Shown one piece after another: positions 10,555-22,500 of a stretch of DNA of 64,000 nt. How positions within the stretch are numbered: position 1 is the first letter of the stretch; each line of letters starts with the position of its first letter. A model generated the notes under the pieces. It had not been told where the DNA came from and made no database searches. It saw only the letters and a list, made by a program, of their open reading frames with translations. Origin of the DNA: Halocaridina rubra (lineage: Eukaryota; Arthropoda; Malacostraca; Decapoda; Atyidae). Location of the stretch: NCBI GenBank assembly GCA_037179515.1, contig JAXCGZ010020811.1, positions 10,001 to 74,000 of the forward strand, written 5' to 3'. The translations under genes were made by a program, and so were the position numbers.

Positions 10555-10850
10555 TGGACCACGATAGCACAGTGGTTACAGCACTCGACTTGGGAAGTGA
10601 CAAACCTGTTTCCCGAGATTAATAACCAGTCTCAGATTTTTGGGTAATATTTGCTGTAAATTTCACAAGCAGAAAAAAAAAAAAAAAAAATTGCTTCAAT
10701 ACTGATATGCATGATCATCATCAACAGTTTCATGTGTCACAATTTATCCCATTATAATGGAGGTGGACACAAAAATGGGAGCTCGTGGTGAGACTTGACC
10801 CTACATCAGTTACTTCCCGACTAGCGCACTCTACCAACGAGCTAACACCA
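10555..10850. repeat. SINE-B head (forward) and SINE-B copy (reverse)
   Basis: 10555-10625 is a forward head (ACAGTGGTTACAGCACTCGA) truncated before its tail. A poly-A run lies at 10673-10690. 10730-10850 is a reverse copy with tail TCCCATTATAATGGAGGTGG and a recognisable head. Confidence 0.6.
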
Positions 10851-11072
10851 TCCTCGATAAAGTCAACACTTCATTATTTCCCAAGGCCAACCCTTCCACA
10901 GCTGAGTAAAATATATATTTTTTAGCACAACAAATTGAACATTTTTACAAACTACTCTAATTGGAATCACACCTTTTCTTCAGGGTTTGAGTTTTATTCC
11001 AACTAAATATTGTGAGTAATATAGTGCAAAAGTTTGCAGTTTTCAAATGGGGGAAGTTATTTTATTTTTACA

Positions 11073-11215
11073 TGTCACAATTAGTCCCACTCAAGTGAAG
11101 GTGGACAAAGATAGGGTGGAATGGAAGAATTAAGTCTGGATCCCCTTCCTTATGCCCCGCTGTGAGATTGAACCCGTGCTAGTCAGGCTTATCCCTTCCC
11201 AGCTTGCCCCATAGA
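11073..11215 (-). repeat. SINE-B copy, reverse
   Basis: Tail CATGTCACAATTAGTCCCAC, middle AGTCTGGATCCCCTTCC, then GATTGAACCCG as the reverse of the B-box-like part. Confidence 0.6.
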
Positions 11216-11446
11216 GTGTTTAACATTACTTTTCAAAATTATGTTAGGCTGCTGAAAGTTAGATTAGGTTCCTTAAGTTTTGACATGGAGGACACTAATT
11301 AGGTTACGGGAGTGTTTGGCGGGATGAAGTTAAGCTTTCATTATCGCAGGTGATCAAAGTGTAAATGGTTACTTTCACACACCCAGTGAGTAAAAAATAT
11401 TTAATAGGGTAAATGTTTACTTTCACACCCACATAAGGGGGGAAAA

Positions 11447-11570
11447 GCACAATTAGTCCCCACTGGAATGGAGATGGACAAAGACATGTTGGAGCTGGGG
11501 ATTAAGGCTGGATATACTTCCTACTGCCCCGCAGTGGGTTTGAACCCATGCTAGTTGCTTCCTGACTCTG
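11447..11570 (-). repeat. SINE-B copy, reverse
   Basis: Begins AGCACAATTAGTCCCCACTG and carries GGAGCTGGGGATTAAGGCTG. The head is truncated after GTTTGAACCCATGC. Confidence 0.6.
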
Positions 11571-11639
11571 TATTAGTTATGGGGATTAATGAAATATTGC
11601 TCTTTTATATAAATAGAATAAAAGATCTCACTAAGACAA

Positions 11640-11940
11640 TAATAATGGACCCCATATTTTCCCAGCGCCGCCTTTCAAAAGTGAGGGGATGAATTTTAAT
11701 AAAATAAGCCATTTTGGTTTGGAGAGGTTGTTAGGATGCACCAAAATGTTTTTTCCAAACTTATTGTTTTCATTTCGGCCGCATATCACTCGTTTTTGCT
11801 TTCCCTCACCCAAAACTTCGATTCCCAACACTTCCCCCTGTCTACGGTTGTTAGGGGTAAGGGAGGGAACGGAAAGTCTTCATCGACTGCTTTGCACCAT
11901 AAATGGAGTTTAGAATCATTTGTTTCACAAAGAAAACTGT
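11640..11940. other. Unexplained relatively GC-rich segment
   Basis: Open frames on both strands are short and overlap one another. No repeat family of this window matches it. It could be a single-copy repeat remnant or a promoter-like segment. No function is claimed. Confidence 0.3.
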
Positions 11941-12606
11941 TGGCAAAATATAGTTTTGTTGTTATAAAAAATAATCCCCTCTTCTAAAAATGTACCCATG
12001 ACTAGCTCTTTTCACTACAGATCTAACTCTCCCCCCGCATTTAGGTACAAAATCTCACATTATTAGGTTAGGTTTGATTAAATTTGATTACACTTAGGTA
12101 ATCAGATAACTGATAATTAAAAGTATTATTGTTTACTCGCTAAGATATTATTTCAACCTTTTGTATTAGTAAATTGCTCGTTCAGGATGTGAAAGTAAAC
12201 ATTTACCTATTTCCTGGTTAGGTTCAGCAAGATGGTTCTAGTTCTGACTTAGATAAGCTTAGGAGAGTACATCAAGTAATATAAAACAAAAATGACTTAA
12301 AAATAACATTAGAAATTAATATTTTTTGTACTTGTCAGGTCATTTCATGAAAATATCTGCCTTCAATTACCCAAGTGAACTAATTAATTAAGACCTAAAC
12401 AACACATAACAAACATATATTTACAATATTAACATGTTGATTTAATTTACAATCCTTTCTTTTAATTAGTTAAATCACCTGTGGCACTTTTTTTATATAC
12501 AATGGAAGCACTGTCGTATCACACCCAATATTTTTGTTTACCTTTTCTTAACGTTTTCTTCTTCTTTTGGAATGAGTAGGAAAATTGGTACACTCCAAGT
12601 TGTTGT

Positions 12607-12740
12607 TGGTGTTGTTCCGGTTTTACGTCACGGACTCCCTTTTCAACCAAGGGCTAGGACGGTTGCCTTATTGAGAAGGACTTGTTTTAGCAGATGTAAT
12701 CGTTACCCTGAGTGCATGCCATTGCTAACCTCAGACCGTG
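12607..12740 (-). repeat. SINE-A fragment, reverse
   Basis: 3' half of a young SINE-A (TTCCGGTTTTACGTCACGG through CTAACCTCAGACCGTGA). The tRNA-like head is missing, replaced by AT-rich DNA. Confidence 0.7.
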
Positions 12741-12840
12741 AGGTTCCTCCTAAATTGTTTAAAACTTCAAAAGAAAGTGTCATTATGATGGAAATACTAA
12801 CAATAATGGCAATGTTTGGCCTGAAATAGTTAAATTATTA

Positions 12841-13035
12841 CAATTCTAAAACTCTCTCTTCTCAATAAATCAAATTCTTATTAAAGAGGAACAGTTATAA
12901 GTCCTAGTTCTAAAACTCTCTCTTCTCAATAAATCAAATTCTAATTAAAGAGGAACAGTTATAAGTCCTAATTCTAAAACTCTCTCTTCTTAATAAATCC
13001 AATTCTTATTAAAGAGGAACAGTTATAAGTCTTCA
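12841..13035. repeat. 64-bp tandem repeat, 3 copies
   Basis: Three nearly identical units begin TTCTAAAACTCTCTCTTCT and end GAACAGTTATAAGTCCTA. Copies differ at only a few positions, so the duplication is recent. Confidence 0.9.
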
Positions 13036-13345
13036 ATGTATATATAAGTCTCTTGACCTCCCCTCTCATAGAGTCACTTCTAAACCATCCCAAGTAAAGT
13101 AATATTATAATTAAGGATAGACTATTAATGTTTTTAATGGCTGAGAAGCCTTTAAATTATTACAATATTAATGCTGTCCTAAAAGATTGAAAAATCTTCA
13201 TTAAATCAGAAATTATCTTACACCCATCACAAATATTTTAATGTCTGAATCTCTCCCTGTTTATTGACTAGAATTAAGGAAACACTTCTAAGAACTTTCA
13301 GTTTGGACAAATAGCCTGGAAGTTGTTACAAATCTAAGATTGTCC

Positions 13346-13546
13346 ACAATACAGTTCCAGATTTACGTCATGGACTCCTTTTTCTACTAAGGGCTAGGAC
13401 AGTTGCCTTCTTGCGAAGGACTTATTTTGGCATATGTAATCCTTACCCTGAGTGCATGCCCTTGCTAACCTCAGACCGTGACGGGGCGCGAACCCTCGAC
13501 CTGTCGCCTTAAAGTCACTGACGCTACCACTTGATCCACGGTGACT
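13346..13546 (-). repeat. SINE-A copy, reverse
   Basis: Nearly full length: tail TTTACGTCATGGACTCC, middle with TTCTTGCGAAGGACTT, and tRNA-like head containing GGGGCGCGAACCCTCGACCT and ending CCACGGTGACTAC. Confidence 0.75.
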
Positions 13547-13549
13547 ACT

Positions 13550-13930
13550 ATTGTGATTACCTATTTGTGTTTACGGGAAAGAGCCCAAAGCTCGTATCTT
13601 CCCGTCTCCTCATCGGTTCCATTTTATACTTAGTGATACTTATCATACCTGTCCTTAAAACTATGGATTGAGATAGCATTAACTACCTCCTCGCTTAGCG
13701 AATTCCAATTATCAACTACTCTTACACTGAATAAGTATTTCCTTACATCCTGCAAAGAAGTTTTCTTACGAAGCTTCAAACTATGACCTCTAGTTCTAGA
13801 GGCAGCCATATCAAAATATCGATCCCTATCCACTCTATCATAACCATGAAGGAATTTAAAGACTGTCACCATATCTCCCCTCACTCTTCTAGCTTCGAGT
13901 GATGGTAAGTCTAATTCCCTCAGCCTCCAC
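13550..13930 (-). mobile_element. CR1-like LINE 3' end (5'-truncated copy)
   Basis: On the minus strand it encodes the last ~95 residues of the reverse transcriptase ORF found intact at 54069-55385 (for example LRELDLPSLEARRVRGDM and ending DRYDKYH). The same 3' untranslated segment follows, ending near GGGCTCTTTCCCGTAAAC. It differs from the 54-kb copy at only about a dozen positions over about 360 bp by eye. The element stops at 13930, so it is a dead-on-arrival copy. Confidence 0.9.
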
Positions 13931-14057
13931 AATACAGTATGTACATGTAATTGAGAAGTATATATCGATGCCAGTCTAAGTGTATATTTATATATCATTT
14001 TCAAAATATGTCATATCACTCCTTGATAACTGCAGATAATCTCAAATAACACGTTAT

Positions 14058-14259
14058 GGTCAGAACGAATGCGAACCCAGCCACTGAGTGGGGCTAGCCA
14101 GCCTCAGCTTGGTGCCGGTCCCAAGCCCGGGTAGATGGGGAGGGTTTGCGGCAGGAAGGGCATCCGGCCGTAAAAAAAATTGCCAAAACCAAAATATGGC
14201 AAAAAAAATTGACCCCTCATAAAAGTGGGAAAAGATGTAGACGAAGAAGGTCAGAACGA
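14058..14259 (+). mobile_element. RTE-like 3' tail insertion with 11-bp target duplication
   Basis: The direct repeat GGTCAGAACGA at 14058-14068 and 14249-14259 brackets a segment ending AAAAGATGTAGACGAAGAAG. This is the same 3' terminus as the RTE copies at 15016 and 45978 in reverse orientation. The insertion is short, 5'-truncated or SINE-like. It contains GGGAAGGGCATCCGGCC-type sequence. Confidence 0.75.
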
Positions 14260-14521
14260 TTGTGGTATGTTTGGTTCTGATGAATATATATGTTTGACTC
14301 GGCCACTGTTCTGCAATGGGGATTATGGTCATTGTATATGTAAGAGCATATGAGAACAAAATGCCAAATCTTGTCTTCGAAACCTACAAATAATTCCTTG
14401 AGTTTAAATAATACTGTGAATTCAGAACATTAAGAAACCTTTTAATGCCAAACTCTGTCCATATTTTTTTTTTTTTTAGTATACTTATTTCATACAAATT
14501 TTTTTTGAATATAGTATAACC

Positions 14522-14750
14522 ATTGAAGTCTTGAAACGTAGTCACCGTGGCTCAAGCGGTAGCATCCGTGACTCTGAGGCGTCAGGTCGAGGGTTCGCGC
14601 CCCGTCACGGTCTGAGATTAGCAAGGGCATGCACTCAGGGTAACAATTACATCTGCCAGAACAAGTCCTTCGCAAAAAGGCAACCGTTCTAGCCCTTAGT
14701 AGAAAAGGGAGTGCGTGACGTAAAACCGGAACAATTGAAGGCTTGAAACA
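14522..14750 (+). mobile_element. SINE-A copy with 16-bp target duplication
   Basis: A full-length SINE-A (GTAGTCACCGTGGCTCAAGC to GACGTAAAACCGGAAC) is flanked by ATTGAAGTCTTGAAAC and ATTGAAGGCTTGAAAC, a target duplication with one mismatch. The tRNA-like head has TGGCTCAAGCGG (A-box-like) and GGTTCGCGCCCC (B-box-like). Confidence 0.85.
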
Positions 14751-14854
14751 TGAAGTTTACAGACATAAAGCCAATGAGAAAAATGAATTGCAAACATCCA
14801 CTTACTCTGTGGGTGACCCAAGCAATATATTTACCTCATTTTATTCTTCTAATT

Positions 14855-15000
14855 GTGCCTACGGGAGAGAGCCCCAAGTACGTAACTCCCTGTGGTGATG
14901 GCGTGGTAGTTATGGTGACTATTCCAAGTTGCAGGAAGGAGTGATTTAGGGTGAATTACTTTCTGGTGAATGTGTGCTTTGACTCAGCCATCCCCTTACA
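14855..15000 (+). repeat. Repeat C fragment
   Basis: Carries the family C signature: GTGTGCTTTGACTCAGCCA followed by CCCCTTAC. The RTE element at 15016 inserted at its 3' side. Confidence 0.5.
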
Positions 15001-15472
15001 GAATATACCACATCTTCTTCTTCGTCTACATCCTTTCCCACATTTATGTGGGGTCGATGTTTCTGGCCAGTTTTCTCCATTTGTTTCTGTCCCATACCTC
15101 ATCACCCAACAAACCTTTAGACCTCAGGTCGTCATTGATGCAATTCATCCACCTACGCTTTGGTCTCCCTCTCCTTCTCCTACCCTGTATATCCATTTCC
15201 ATCACCCTCCTCCCAACATACTGTTCATCCCTCCTAACGACATGACCATACCATCTTAGTCTACTTTCTTGTATCTTATCTGATATTTCTCAAACTTTTG
15301 AGGTACCTCTAATTACCTCGTTTCTGATCTTATCGCTTCTTGTCACCCCACACATCCATCTCAACATCCTCATCTCTGCCACATCCAGTTTTTTCTCTTG
15401 TGTCTTCTTTATTGCCCATGTTTCTGCTCCATACATCATCGCAGGTCTCACAACTGTCTTATGCACTTTACC

Positions 15473-15667
15473 GGTTCCGGTTTTACGTCACGGACTCCCT
15501 TTTCAACCAAGGGCTAGGACGGTTGCCTTCTTGCGAAGGACTTGTTTTGGCAGATGTAATCGTTACCCTGAGTGCATGCCCTTGCTAACCTCAGACCGTG
15601 GCGGGGCGCGAACCCTCGACCTGCCGCCTCAGAGTCGCGGACGTTACCGGCTGAGCCACGGTGACTA
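15473..15667 (-). mobile_element. SINE-A copy nested in the RTE element, 15-bp target duplication
   Basis: Best-defined SINE-A. It is bracketed by CTTATGCACTTTACC at 15458-15472 and 15668-15682. Read on the minus strand it has a 72-nt tRNA-like head (A-box-like TGGCTCAGCCGG, B-box-like GGTTCGCGCCCC), a body of about 120 nt (AAGGGCATGCACTCAGGG, AACAAGTCCTTCGCAAGAAG) and an end reading GGGAGTCCGTGACGTAAAAC, with no poly-A tail. Pol III transcription from the head is expected from the boxes, not shown. Confidence 0.9.
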
Positions 15668-15722
15668 CTTATGCACTTTACCCCTCAACTTAATTCCTAA
15701 GTTGAGGGGTAAAGTGCATAAG
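15668..15722. repeat. Perfect 25-bp inverted repeat, 5-bp loop
   Basis: 15668-15692 and 15698-15722 are exact reverse complements (arm CTTATGCACTTTACCCCTCA then ACTTA), with loop ATTCC. It is the snapped-back 5' end of the RTE insertion. The left arm also serves as the target of the SINE-A. Confidence 0.95.
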
Positions 15723-15791
15723 ACAGAATATACCACATCTAGTTTGATAATTATACTCTGTAGAGACACTTTTTATAAGTACTAAACGTGG

Positions 15792-16004
<213 letters not shown>

Positions 16005-16437
16005 CTGTACATTTTTGTGTGTTTTATGATATATAAAATTTTTCTCTTTTTTTTATTTTTTTTTTTATTTTTGCTTTTCCGTTATGTCTATTGAATATGG
16101 TAATGCATTTATCACCTTCATTTCCATAATATTTTTAGTATTTCATAGAGTATTTTTCTCTGATTTTCTTGTATTTTATAAAATAATTTATGCATTTTCT
16201 ATTTTTCTTGTAATTTATAAAGTAATTTATGTATTTTCTATTTTTCTTGTATTTTACGAAGTAATTTACAAAGGCCGAGACTTGAACCTAAATTCTCTCT
16301 CCTAAATAGAAAGAAGAAGTAAACAATAACAAAAGTCAAGAGCAAGAAAGGCATATCTATGCCTCGATAATCGATTTGTGAAGATTTTATGTATTTATAT
16401 GTATTTTCATATGTAATTTAGTGTAATTAATAACATA

Positions 16438-16557
16438 ATGTCAGATAAAGTAACGTATTTTATAGTGGTTGGGCCTGACAGACGTAAAAAAGTGGGTCTT
16501 GTCTTCACAACTTATAAAGAATTTATCGAAAAATGTTCTTCAAAGTTCACTATAAAT
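16438..16557 (+). CDS. DFFB: CAD exon 1 (start of CIDE-N)
   Basis: Begins MSDKVTYFIVVGPDRRKK and includes VGLVFTTYKEFIEKCSSKF, the first strands and helix of a CIDE-N fold. Ends at AAT|GTGAGT, phase 0. An in-frame TAA at 16414 precedes the ATG. The exon is only 40 codons and is easily missed. Without it the CIDE-N domain would be cut in half. Confidence 0.8.
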
Positions 16558-19500
16558 GTGAGTTGCAGATTTAAGATTTTATTTATTTAGTTAAATTTTA
16601 ATTTAATTTAATTTTGTTTTATATAATATTACTTTATTAAAAACAAATGTGTTAGTGTTAATTTTATATAATATTACTTTATTAAAAACATGTTTTATTG
16701 TTAATTAATAATTTCATGAGCCATTTATGTATAATTAGTGGTTTTTGAATCGGTAAATGAATATCCTCACAGCCCCTTAAAACAATTATCCATTAAACTA
16801 ATGCCCCTAGGACCCTAGACCCTAAATATTAATGGAAAAGCGGACAATTGCCCCTAATTTGATGCAAATGCGGACAGTTGCCCTTAACTCTTGATGCAGG
16901 AGCGAACAATTGTCCTTTGATAATATTCCTTTAGGTTTGGTTGAGTCAGGTAAGGTTAGGTTAGATTTAGTTGGGTATCATTAGTTAATTAGTTGGTTAG
17001 TTTTGTTTTGAAAATTACCCATCGCTTTTTATGGCCAATTGATGAGGTGTGAAAGCTAACACTATAATATATAGTACTCATTGAGTATTGAAGGGGCAAC
17101 CATGTAATATGTTGGCCCATGGCACCAGCCACCCATTGCGATACTACAGCTGAAGGTCTTTTAGACTTGAATAGCACTGTCCTGGACAGCTAAGTGTTAA
17201 GTCATCCTTCACTTGCTGATCCTTTTCTATGCCTACATTTACACAGAATATTCTTGTACATTTGTTATACATCTCTTACTATCCTTTCACATCTGACAAG
17301 TCACAACATTCATCTTCACTGTTTCTCTTTGCTTTACGTTTCCTCGTGTTCAGGCCCTATAACAACAATTTTCTTCGCTCGTCCTGGTGTCACGCTCATA
17401 GAGAAAAATTCTACTAGGGAGTACTTGCCCTAAGGAGCAACTGTCCTATTTCCGTGTTCACATTCCCAATGAGTTGGTAATTGACAGTATGGTTTTTAAG
17501 TGATTATTTTATACTTTCAAGAGAGCTTTTATCAATTTCTTTCTGATATTGTATTTTTGTGACATTTTGGCATCAATATTTCATCAGTAATTGAGGGAAA
17601 CTTGGGCATTCGGGGTTTTTGGGGGTATAAGACCAGCAATTTTTAATGGGAAAGATATTTTAAATTTTTGACAGTGAACAAGTAAACTGGATTATGATTA
17701 ATGTCGGTTTTCATTGCATAAGAGAAAGTAAAAAAAAAAAATGCAGTTTTTTGAGTGAAAAGAAAAAATTCGAAGTTTTGAAAACTATTTGAAACCACAA
17801 AAATACTAATTTTATTAATGAATTAATAACTCGTTTTTTAACTGGGGTCGAAGTAACCTAGCTTATATTAATATAAAACTCAAGAAATTTAAATTCCCAA
17901 CTGGTGGCTTCTCCTCCTAGACCTCCCTTAGCTATTGTAGCCTAAGCAAACCTTGTCTGACCTAATGAAAGTACATAAAAAAACACAGTAAAGTCCCAAT
18001 ATTAGTCATCAGCTTATTAAGACGTGAAAGTAAACATACCAGTAATACCTGATTTTCAGAATAAGCTGTGTCCACTTCCATTCAAATAGGGATTAATTGT
18101 GACACGTGATACAGCAAACGAACAAACAGATGTATACAATAAGATTTTTACATTATTAACATGCTAATAGCGTCAAGAAACCTTCCTTTTTGTAAAGCAA
18201 TTTATATGAAAACTTCTATTATTATTTAGGAAAATAAATTAAACTTATTTACATTGACATTAAGAGCAAAATACATAAGCATACTAGAAAAAAAATTACT
18301 CTTCAAATTTGTTTTATTCAAAGTATCAGAAAGCATATCCCCTATAAAATGCAATGTGAAATGATGGTTATAACCACATATGTCACTCTCTTGTCGGCCT
18401 TACCAGGCAGAAGACGTGTGCCTTACCTTGGAAGATGAGACAGAGGTTGATGAGGAATTTTTCGAAGTCTTAGAATCGGGACGAGAGCTCCGCATAAAAT
18501 GCAGAAGAACCGAAAAGGGCATACATCACCTCCACTTACTGGCAGAATTTCTACATCAGTGCCTGACAAAGCAACCATCAGTATACAACAAGGTTATGCA
18601 GTGCCTTCGAGATCCCGACCAGTCTCCGGCCGTATTAGACCTCTTAGCCCAGATTGCTAAATCTGCCTCTGCGTCACCATATAGAGATGATGCCGAGTGG
18701 TTTAAAGGTGAATTTTCTACAGAATTTCTTTATCTTAGGAATCCCAGTATTGCAATATTGAAATGTACCATACATAAAATTTTTTCTGTTTTTTCTTTAT
18801 CCTTTTTCTCACCAAGCTGTTTCCCCTGGTTAAGCCATGTGGTTGAAAGTTTTCATAATAATAACAATAATAATGATAATAATTATAATTATAATAATAA
18901 CATGCTTGACCCATAATAATAGTAATGAATTTAATGATCCGGTTTTCGAAGCAGTTATTCTTCTGACTATTTGCTCTTAATGAACTATCCTATCTGAGGT
19001 ATTGATGGCTATTTCTTTATTCATTTTCTTCCAAGCTTTGCTACATTTTTATTAATTCTCTTTCATGCTCTGTTGATGTCTTACATATTTATGAAAATAT
19101 CACTTGCAATTCTTAAAACTTTCTTTTTCATTTATTTCCAAGGACTTCAATAAATTGGGGATTTTAACTAGAGTAAAAGCATAAATGATTCTTTTTATTT
19201 TTAAGTCACTTTCTTTTCAGTCTTGTACTCAAAGTGGCTTAGACTAGTATTCATTACTGATTCTCGAAGTATGTTTACAACAAACACCTCTAGACTAATT
19301 ATTAGTATGGTCTTTTCTATAGTTGTGTGCCATATTTATAGAAGTTATATATATTGAATAAAAAACTTTAAATGGTATTAGAGTGTCTTTTTTTAAGAGG
19401 TAAATTTCTCTAATTATGCTATGCTTACAATGCAATACTCAGTTTTGTATTGGAAGCCGTAGATATGGTTTTATCAGAATGACTCATAACTTTTATTTGA

Positions 19501-22500
19501 GCTTTATTCAGAGTTTTAGCAGTGGAATATTTAAAACCAGATGCTTTTTACTATTTATTTTAATGTGTACAACTTTTTCTTGTAATGTGTAACACAGCTT
19601 TTTACTGTAATGTGCACGACAGTATTTCATTGCAATGTGCATGACAACTTTTTAAGTAAAGTTTATGACACCTTTTTATTGTAATGTGTACCACAGCTTT
19701 TTATTGCAATGTGTACAACAGCTTTATATTGTAATTTTCATGACCACTTTTTATTGTTATGTATGTAACTGCCTTTTACGAGAACTACTCATAAAAAGCC
19801 CAGAGATTAAAATCTTTAGTAACCAACCTTCATATTCATGTAGCCCATTCACAATTCCACAGGACTCAATACAAAATTCAGAACGAAGGAAGCCGTAATG
19901 AGGAATAGTGCCGAGACCAGAATAAGAGGTTATCTCGATATGGCCAAGAAATCTTTGCTGGTTGGGACCCCTCAATTGCCAGAATCCCCTTGCAAAAAGG
20001 CTATCGATTATTTCAAAGGTCGTTTATCGGAATGCAAGTAAGTTTCTTCAGCACTGGCTACATTGTGCATCCTGCGAGATGGAATAGAGTAGAGGTCATT
20101 CATTGGGAATATTGAGCTTATTTTAGTCATCTTAATTCATTTATTTGAAAAGAGAGAGAGAAAGCTCTTGCTCTGATTGTTAAAAAAGTCATAATCAGAG
20201 ATGAAAGCTATTTTTTTTATTATGCAGATTTCTTTTTTCTTCTTTTTCCCATCCGCATCACCATAGATAATTCAGGATTCAGTATATTAATTTGATTATT
20301 GTGTGAATAGTGTTCAGTCATTGTATATTTTAATATTTAGTAAGTTTCCTTAATTTCTGTAATGCATGATCATTCTCTTGCTATAATAAGGTGTAGCCAC
20401 ATGAAAAATGGCTGTGGTAATTGGTTTTCCTCTTTACCCTGTGTGTGACCCAAGCTGGATGGGGAGGGTATTGTGGCAGCCCCTTATCCACAAGGAGTTG
20501 TCAAAGGTTGTTAGGTTTCTGACTCGGCTACCCTCTTTCAAAAGGGGGATTGCGGCCATTGTTTATGTATATATGTTGTATTTTATGTATGGAAGACCTT
20601 CCACAGTTTTGCTCAAGGCTTTTAGGTGTTCAAGAGCAACATATCTTTGTGATACCTGTGTGAGACCATAGCCGAGAGGCACCTCTTACAGGTATGAATG
20701 GAAATAAATGTAGGTTTGTTTTTTTGCTGGAATGATTGTTTTTTCTCCATCTTTCCAAACAAGGTTTATGGTCACAAGCTCTGTTTTTTTTCCCTTGTTA
20801 AAATGAATTATTCGTTTAATGACAAGTTTTTCCATATATTTTTCCCATCATATTGGACTTCAGCATGGATGCTGATATATTTTTACTCCTCTTGAGGAGG
20901 ATTGTCTGATCATCAGCTTGATTAGAAGTTTATTTGGGGCCCTTGGAATTCTCCTCTCCTCACTGGAAGTATCTTATAAATATGGATGCATTTTATGCTG
21001 TTATACAAATGACACTTGCTGTTTACATTATTTATTCTGAGTGTACTTTGGAGACAAGGCATCTTTGTGGAATATATTTCTTGCTCTGTTATGTCTTGTT
21101 TTCTATGTAATACGTCAGTTGAAAAACTCCAACTGAAATGATGAATGAATAAATATATTCAAGTTTTGGCTCCTTACTCTAAATGCTAAAGTTGTATTTA
21201 TCCCTTATGCTGATTAAAACAGCTAATGTAATTCTGTGTATTAACTGCACATTTAGAACAATTTGGGGACATGGTCAGTGAGGCGAGGCTGAGATGGCTT
21301 GGACTTATTCCATGGAGGTTGAGTGATATGCTGAGGATGGAACTGCCAAGCAGGAGCAGGGAGAGATAAGCCAAGGAGGAGGTATTTGGATGTAGTGCAG
21401 GAGGACATGAGGTGTGTGATGTGATGGAGAAGGATGCAAGGGAAAGGGTGTTTGGAGACGATTGATCCACTGTGGCATCCCTATGACGGGAGACGTCAAG
21501 AGATTTTACATTTATCAAGCTGATCATTATAAATAACAGATATATTATAATAGATTTTGAATGGGCATGAGCTATACTTCATACCCTCAATTTGTTGCAC
21601 TTAGGTACAATGCCAATTACTTTGATCGTTCAGCTCCCTCTGGACGACTGTGTGATAAAGACGGATTATTTGAATGCGAAGGACCATACAACAGAGAGGA
21701 ATGCGATGGCAGCTCATTTCATCTTATCAATCCTTACGCCACCAGAGAAGCTCGAATCATATTCTCCACTTGGAACTTGGACCATGTGTAAGTCCTGGCT
21801 TGGAATTTAAGTCTTCTGTAATATCTTCTTTAAGTTTTGGCAAGGAGTTTAGGTCTTAATCTCTGACTGACACAAAGTGAATTGCATTTCAATCCTGCGC
21901 GAGTTGTTTTGCTTTAATAATTGTAGCTTTATTCCTGTTATATGTTATTTAAATTCAGTATCATGCAGAGCGCATACCTAGCAGGTACAAAGAAATTAGT
22001 CTGAAAATTATGACTGAATACTGTTTGTACATTCTGCAGAATTTGAAACTCAGATTTTTTATTGGAATAAAAAGCTAGAATGTAGCATTACATAATGTGA
22101 CTTTCAGTGTATACTAACAAGGTATGACTTTTATGTATACTGAGTCAGTGTATACTAATGAGCTTCGACTGTCACGTATAACTGGTTCAGTATATACTAA
22201 AGCAATATGATTTTTATTAATATTGATGCACTGTGTACCAACGATATATAGCTTTTATGTATACTGATTCAGTGTACTGTTTACTGTCAAGTTTTGACTT
22301 TTTATATATATGGATTCAGTGTACACTAATAAAGTTTGAGTTTTAAGTGTACACCCAATTTTATTTCAGGATTGAGAAGTCAAGAACAATATTACCAACA
22401 CTTAGAGAGGCCCTTGAAAAATCAGAATTTTCTGACATTAACCTTGACTATTTCTACGAGTTGCTATTTCTTCACAAAAATACAAAATGTGGTAATCTAA

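Larger units (their letters stand above)
15016..15722 (-). mobile_element. RTE-like LINE copy, 18-bp target duplication, folded 5' end
   Basis: The 18-bp direct repeat ACAGAATATACCACATCT at 14998-15015 and 15723-15740 marks the insertion. The 3' end (low coordinate) reads CGTCTACATCCTTTCCCAC and matches the copy at 45978-46905, which retains part of a reverse transcriptase. The 5' end is truncated and folds back on itself (15668-15722). A SINE-A later inserted at 15473. No intact ORF remains. Confidence 0.85.

Noticed and set aside
11631..11987. Overlapping 66-83-codon frames on both strands
   Set aside because: Mutually overlapping, no recognisable motif, no splice support. Kept only as an unexplained segment.
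14538..14612. tRNA-like sequences with A and B boxes (also in SINE-B heads) considered as tRNA genes
   Set aside because: Heads belong to repeated elements with common bodies and target duplications, and the cloverleaf is incomplete.
18380..18406. ATG at 18380 as the start of CAD
   Set aside because: It would give only the second half of CIDE-N. The upstream exon 16438-16557 supplies the missing half in phase, and the segment just before 18407 looks like a polypyrimidine/acceptor.
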